Source of the DNA: an uncultured Verrucomicrobiota bacterium
GTDB taxonomy: Bacteria > Verrucomicrobiota > Kiritimatiellia > Kiritimatiellales > Tichowtungiaceae
Assembly: GCA_903831085.1 (NCBI GenBank)
Contig: CAIKWE010000055.1
Coordinates: forward strand, 1-46,237
Length of the DNA stretch: 46,237 nt
Reading direction: 5' to 3'
Shown: positions 44,052-46,237 of the stretch, one piece after another
Layout of the letters: each line of letters opens with the position of its first letter
Numbering within the stretch: position 1 is the stretch's first letter
Made by a program: the position numbers and the translations under genes
The notes under the pieces: generated by a model
Seen by the model: the letters and a program-made list of their open reading frames with translations, nothing else
The model's database searches: none
What the model was told of the DNA's origin: nothing

Positions 44052-44579
44052 AAAACCGCATTGCGTTTGTTTACAGAAGGAAACAAAGGGCAACGAAGGA
44101 AATTAAAAACCTAAAAACTGTGATTCCATTATCCAGCCTTTGTTTTTCCTTCGTTTCCTTCTGTGAAAAATCTTTTCCACCCCTCGGAATCCATTCGTCT
44201 TGATTCGTGCAATTGCCGTTCCCTTTGGTCACTGCCCCGCAATAGCGGAGCCTGCCTCCCTTCGGTCGGCTCGTGGTTCCGTTTTCCAGCCCTTGGAACC
44301 CATTCGTGTTAATTCATGTGATTAGGGGCGGTTATTCCCGCGGGTACCCTATCTCTTACTCTTACTGTGGGTGCGGACGGACGGCCAGCCCTGAGTACCG
44401 CCGAAGGGTGGCCGCGCCTCTTCCGGGGCCACCGGCCCCGGCTACAGAAAACTCCATCTGTTTCTTCGTGGGAGCCTTCTCTCTTACTGTGGGTGCGGAC
44501 GGTGGCCGCGCCTCTTCCGGGGCCACCCGGCCCCGGCTACAGAAAATTCAGAAAAAATATTCCAAAAAAAAGTAGAACT
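44052..44579. repeat. Intergenic repeat block with MITE-like copy B and two REP pairs
   Basis: No gene is seen. MITE-like copy B is at 44069-44170. A TTCCACCCCTCGGAA variant is at 44175 and an exact TTCCA-N5-TGGAA at 44284-44298. REP units are at 44367-44417 (plus, interrupted), 44423-44445 (minus), 44489-44511 (plus) and 44517-44540 (minus). The two REP pairs are near copies of each other. Confidence 0.78.
44381..44408. repeat. 28-base element inserted in a REP copy
   Basis: The REP pair at 44367-44445 matches that at 44489-44540 except for these extra bases, which contain CCCTGAGTACCGCCGAAGGG, a member of the same family as the element in miaA. Confidence 0.7.
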
Positions 44580-44613
44580 ACGTATTGACACGTATAGGGG
44601 ATACGTATATCCT
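44580..44613 (+). promoter_or_regulatory. Sigma70-type promoter with internal palindrome
   Basis: TTGACA (44585-44590) and TATCCT (44608-44613) are 17 bases apart. The spacer holds the palindrome ACGTAT-AGGGG-ATACGT (44590-44606), and ACGTAT occurs three times (44580, 44590, 44603). This looks like a promoter with an operator. It drives the secreted protein at 44731 and perhaps the next gene, after a leader of about 110 bases. Confidence 0.65.
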
Positions 44614-44730
44614 GCATACATAGTTGAAGTAGGAACCGGAAAAAGAAGTGGATTTAGTTTCAAATTTTTCTGGTACAGGCAGGAGAAAAAGTTCACCATC
44701 GAAGTCACCTAAATAAAAAGGAAGAGAGAA

Positions 44731-45396
44731 ATGAAGAAGAAACTTATAGCTACAGCAATCATCACAGCCTTGGTCGGCGGAGCCGCCTTTGCGGCAAATC
44801 CAACCAACGTAGTAACCTCAGCCAACGTGGTCGGTTATAACCAAATCAATGTTAAGTCTAATGTATACGTTCTGGTTGCGCTCAATTTCAGCAATTCGAA
44901 CCCCACCGTTAGTAATTTGTTTGCGAGTCTGCCGAACGGGTCTGAACTGATTTTCTGGAGCACATCTGCGCAAGCTTATAGCGCAACAATTGGAAAAACC
45001 CGCGCTGGATGGGGCGTTCCCGGGAGCAACGTGCTTGCCGTCGGTTCCGGTGTATTCGTTAAAATACCGGCCGTTACAAATTTCTATCTGTCGGGTGATG
45101 TTTTAATGGCTGCCACGTCAAATCTTTATACCTTAAGCAATAAGTACACGGTGCTGTCGTTTCCTTATTCCGCTGATATGCCCTTCACCAACACCGTGCT
45201 GGGAAGATTATCGGCGAATGGTGATGAGATTTCGGTTTTTGGTACTAACGGTGCATGGTCAACTTATGGGAAGACTCGCGCCGGATGGGGTTCAGCCACA
45301 AACCTTCAGCTTACGGTTGGGCAGTCGATATTTTATAAGGCGGTTACGAATAGAACCGTGATTGAATCTAGACCGTATACGAACTCATGGAACTGA
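44731..45396 (+). CDS. Secreted protein of unknown function, 221 residues, two-fold repeat
   Basis: A signal peptide (MKKKLIATAIITALVGGAAF, cut after AFA) is followed by a beta-rich domain. The sequence repeats roughly once: GKTRAGWG occurs near residues 89 and 185, each before a hydrophobic strand and FVKIP or FYKAV. The SANVVGYNQINV start resembles secreted proteins often seen in Kiritimatiellota and Verrucomicrobiota; I know of no assigned function. GGAAGAGAG lies before the ATG. It has its own promoter and is followed 51 bases later by a PEP-CTERM gene. Confidence 0.7.
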   Translation: MKKKLIATAIITALVGGAAFAANPTNVVTSANVVGYNQINVKSNVYVLVALNFSNSNPTVSNLFASLPNGSELIFWSTSAQAYSATIGKTRAGWGVPGSNVLAVGSGVFVKIPAVTNFYLSGDVLMAATSNLYTLSNKYTVLSFPYSADMPFTNTVLGRLSANGDEISVFGTNGAWSTYGKTRAGWGSATNLQLTVGQSIFYKAVTNRTVIESRPYTNSWN

Positions 45397-45447
45397 TTTG
45401 GTTAGAATAAGAGGATAATGGTTCACAAGAAAGGAAAGGGAATAAGT

Positions 45448-46062
45448 ATGAAGAAGATAGTAATAGCAATGATGATGATAGGTCTCGTGGCGACATCGTA
45501 CGGTGCCGTGGATATTAGCTGGTTAGCGAGCGGCGGGTTTTACTTCGCTGCGGATCCTAATACAGGGATTCTTGGTCTTGATAATTCCGGCAATTCGACC
45601 ATTGCACAGTTGATGTACAGCCCTGATGCGATTCAGGATGCAGGCAGCGTCGGTGGTATTGGTCTCAACGGGTTGTCGTTTGCTGGCGGTAATGACGTAA
45701 TGTGGAGTTCGCTTACCATCACGGCAGATGGATCAAGCTTCGCTGGTTACGCTGTATTCCCGACGGCTCAAAGTTATCAACAGGCGGGAACTGCTCCTGC
45801 CGGTTTCGTGTATGCCATGATATTCCAGGACAACGTATTGAACGCGGGTGACTGGTATTTTTACACCCCGATGGTGTCCGTGCAAGACATCACCGGATTG
45901 ATGACGGCCCAAAGCCTCCAGTTAAACAATGACGTCGACTTCGGTGACGCCATTAACTCTGGCGCGACTACCGCTCAGGTAATTCCTGAACCGGCCACGA
46001 TGCTTCTGTTCGGTATCGGTGGAATGGGCGCTTGGCTCCTTCGCCGCCGTCAGCAGGCTTAA
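45448..46062 (+). CDS. PEP-CTERM sorted exported protein
   Basis: The 204-residue protein has a signal peptide (MKKIVIAMMMIGLVATSYGA), a Gly/Ser/Asn-rich middle and the C-terminal sorting signal VIPEPATMLLFGIGGMGAW followed by LLRRRQQA. PEP-CTERM signals are processed by an exosortase (EpsH/XrtA type) and the proteins often go to the surface or extracellular matrix; genes for this usually accompany exopolysaccharide production. No exosortase is seen in the window. The ATG at 45448 follows AAAGGAAAGGG. Confidence 0.9.
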   Translation: MKKIVIAMMMIGLVATSYGAVDISWLASGGFYFAADPNTGILGLDNSGNSTIAQLMYSPDAIQDAGSVGGIGLNGLSFAGGNDVMWSSLTITADGSSFAGYAVFPTAQSYQQAGTAPAGFVYAMIFQDNVLNAGDWYFYTPMVSVQDITGLMTAQSLQLNNDVDFGDAINSGATTAQVIPEPATMLLFGIGGMGAWLLRRRQQA

Positions 46063-46083
46063 GAAACATTCTCATTGTTTCGA

Positions 46084-46110
46084 AAACCCCGGTCTTTACC
46101 GGGGTTTTTT
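46084..46110 (+). terminator. Rho-independent terminator after the PEP-CTERM gene
   Basis: AAACCCCGGT and ACCGGGGTTT form a 10-bp stem with a four-base loop, followed by TTTTT. It lies 22 bases after the stop codon. Confidence 0.9.
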
Positions 46111-46120
46111 ATTGCCCAAC

Positions 46121-46231
46121 GTAGACGCGACGCCCCCGTCGCGTTTCCCCGTTTGTTTCCAAAGGTAGGGCGAGCTGTCCCTAGCGAGCCGCTTTCCGAG
46201 TCCAAGGTAGGGACGGCTCTCCGAGCCGTCC
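46121..46231. repeat. REP units at the right edge
   Basis: GTAG-headed units at 46121-46143 (stem CGCGACG/CGTCGCG) and 46207-46231 (stem GGACGGCTC/GAGCCGTCC). A degenerate GTAG-headed one starts at 46165. No gene is seen after 46110. Confidence 0.75.
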
Positions 46232-46237
46232 GAATGA

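Noticed and set aside
40387-44579. A CRISPR array in the repeat-rich zones
   Set aside because: Repeats vary in type, order and spacing, there are no unique spacers of constant length, and no cas gene is present.
9389-46237. Insertion sequences behind the repeats
   Set aside because: No transposase or RAYT gene, whole or broken, is visible; the repeats are non-coding.
1-46237. tRNA or other structural RNA genes
   Set aside because: I looked for cloverleaf and conserved T-arm sequence in gaps and saw none; a covariance search would be needed to exclude small RNAs.

Overview
The window reads as a chromosomal segment of a PVC-group bacterium, most likely Kiritimatiellota or a close Verrucomicrobiota relative. 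The signs are a PEP-CTERM secreted protein beside another Sec-type secreted protein, a Lys/Ala-tailed DksA-like protein, moderately GC-rich housekeeping genes, and very many short intergenic repeats. This placement is inference; there is no rRNA or other phylogenetic marker beyond ordinary housekeeping proteins. I saw no tRNA, rRNA, CRISPR array, transposase or phage gene.

Layout. 0-21 kb is mostly housekeeping: the start of a secreted protein, hflX, a PstS-like binding protein translationally coupled to a hybrid histidine kinase, a metallophosphoesterase/miaA/lspA/DksA-like operon, an MBL-fold hydrolase, infA, a COG2509-type flavoprotein, a SulP transporter, two exported proteins, a BaiN-type flavoprotein, a small zinc-ribbon membrane protein, speA and purM. 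21.4-40.2 kb is one long minus-strand surface-glycan locus. It holds an MsbA-like ABC exporter, at least eight glycosyltransferases (GT2, GT4-like, GT8, GT11 fucosyltransferase, GT-D, CgeB-like), two hexapeptide acyltransferases, a C-methyl-deoxysugar cassette (3,5-epimerase, C-methyltransferase, reductase), a GT8-FkbM fusion and an SGNH hydrolase. Many of these genes overlap by a few bases and probably form one operon. 40.2-44.6 kb carries a NarX/NarL-like two-component pair embedded in dense repeats. 44.6-46.2 kb carries two secreted proteins behind a clear sigma70-like promoter with a palindrome between its hexamers, ending in a strong terminator.

The most striking content is not genes but repeat structure. 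(1) A 15-bp palindrome, TTCCA-N5-TGGAA, occurs 13 times exactly (about 0.04 expected by chance), inside and between genes, with further one-mismatch copies. (2) About 24 REP-like hairpins share only a GTAG or GTGG head; the stem sequence differs between copies but stays self-complementary, and they often sit in inverted pairs. (3) Low-complexity 'words' recur between genes and also lie in frame inside conserved genes (miaA, the COG2509 flavoprotein, the ABC exporter, the histidine kinase and its response regulator), always at places that look like loops or linkers. (4) One REP copy is interrupted by another repeat type, which shows these words can move. A remnant of the SGNH gene start also marks where a GT2 gene was inserted into the glycan locus.
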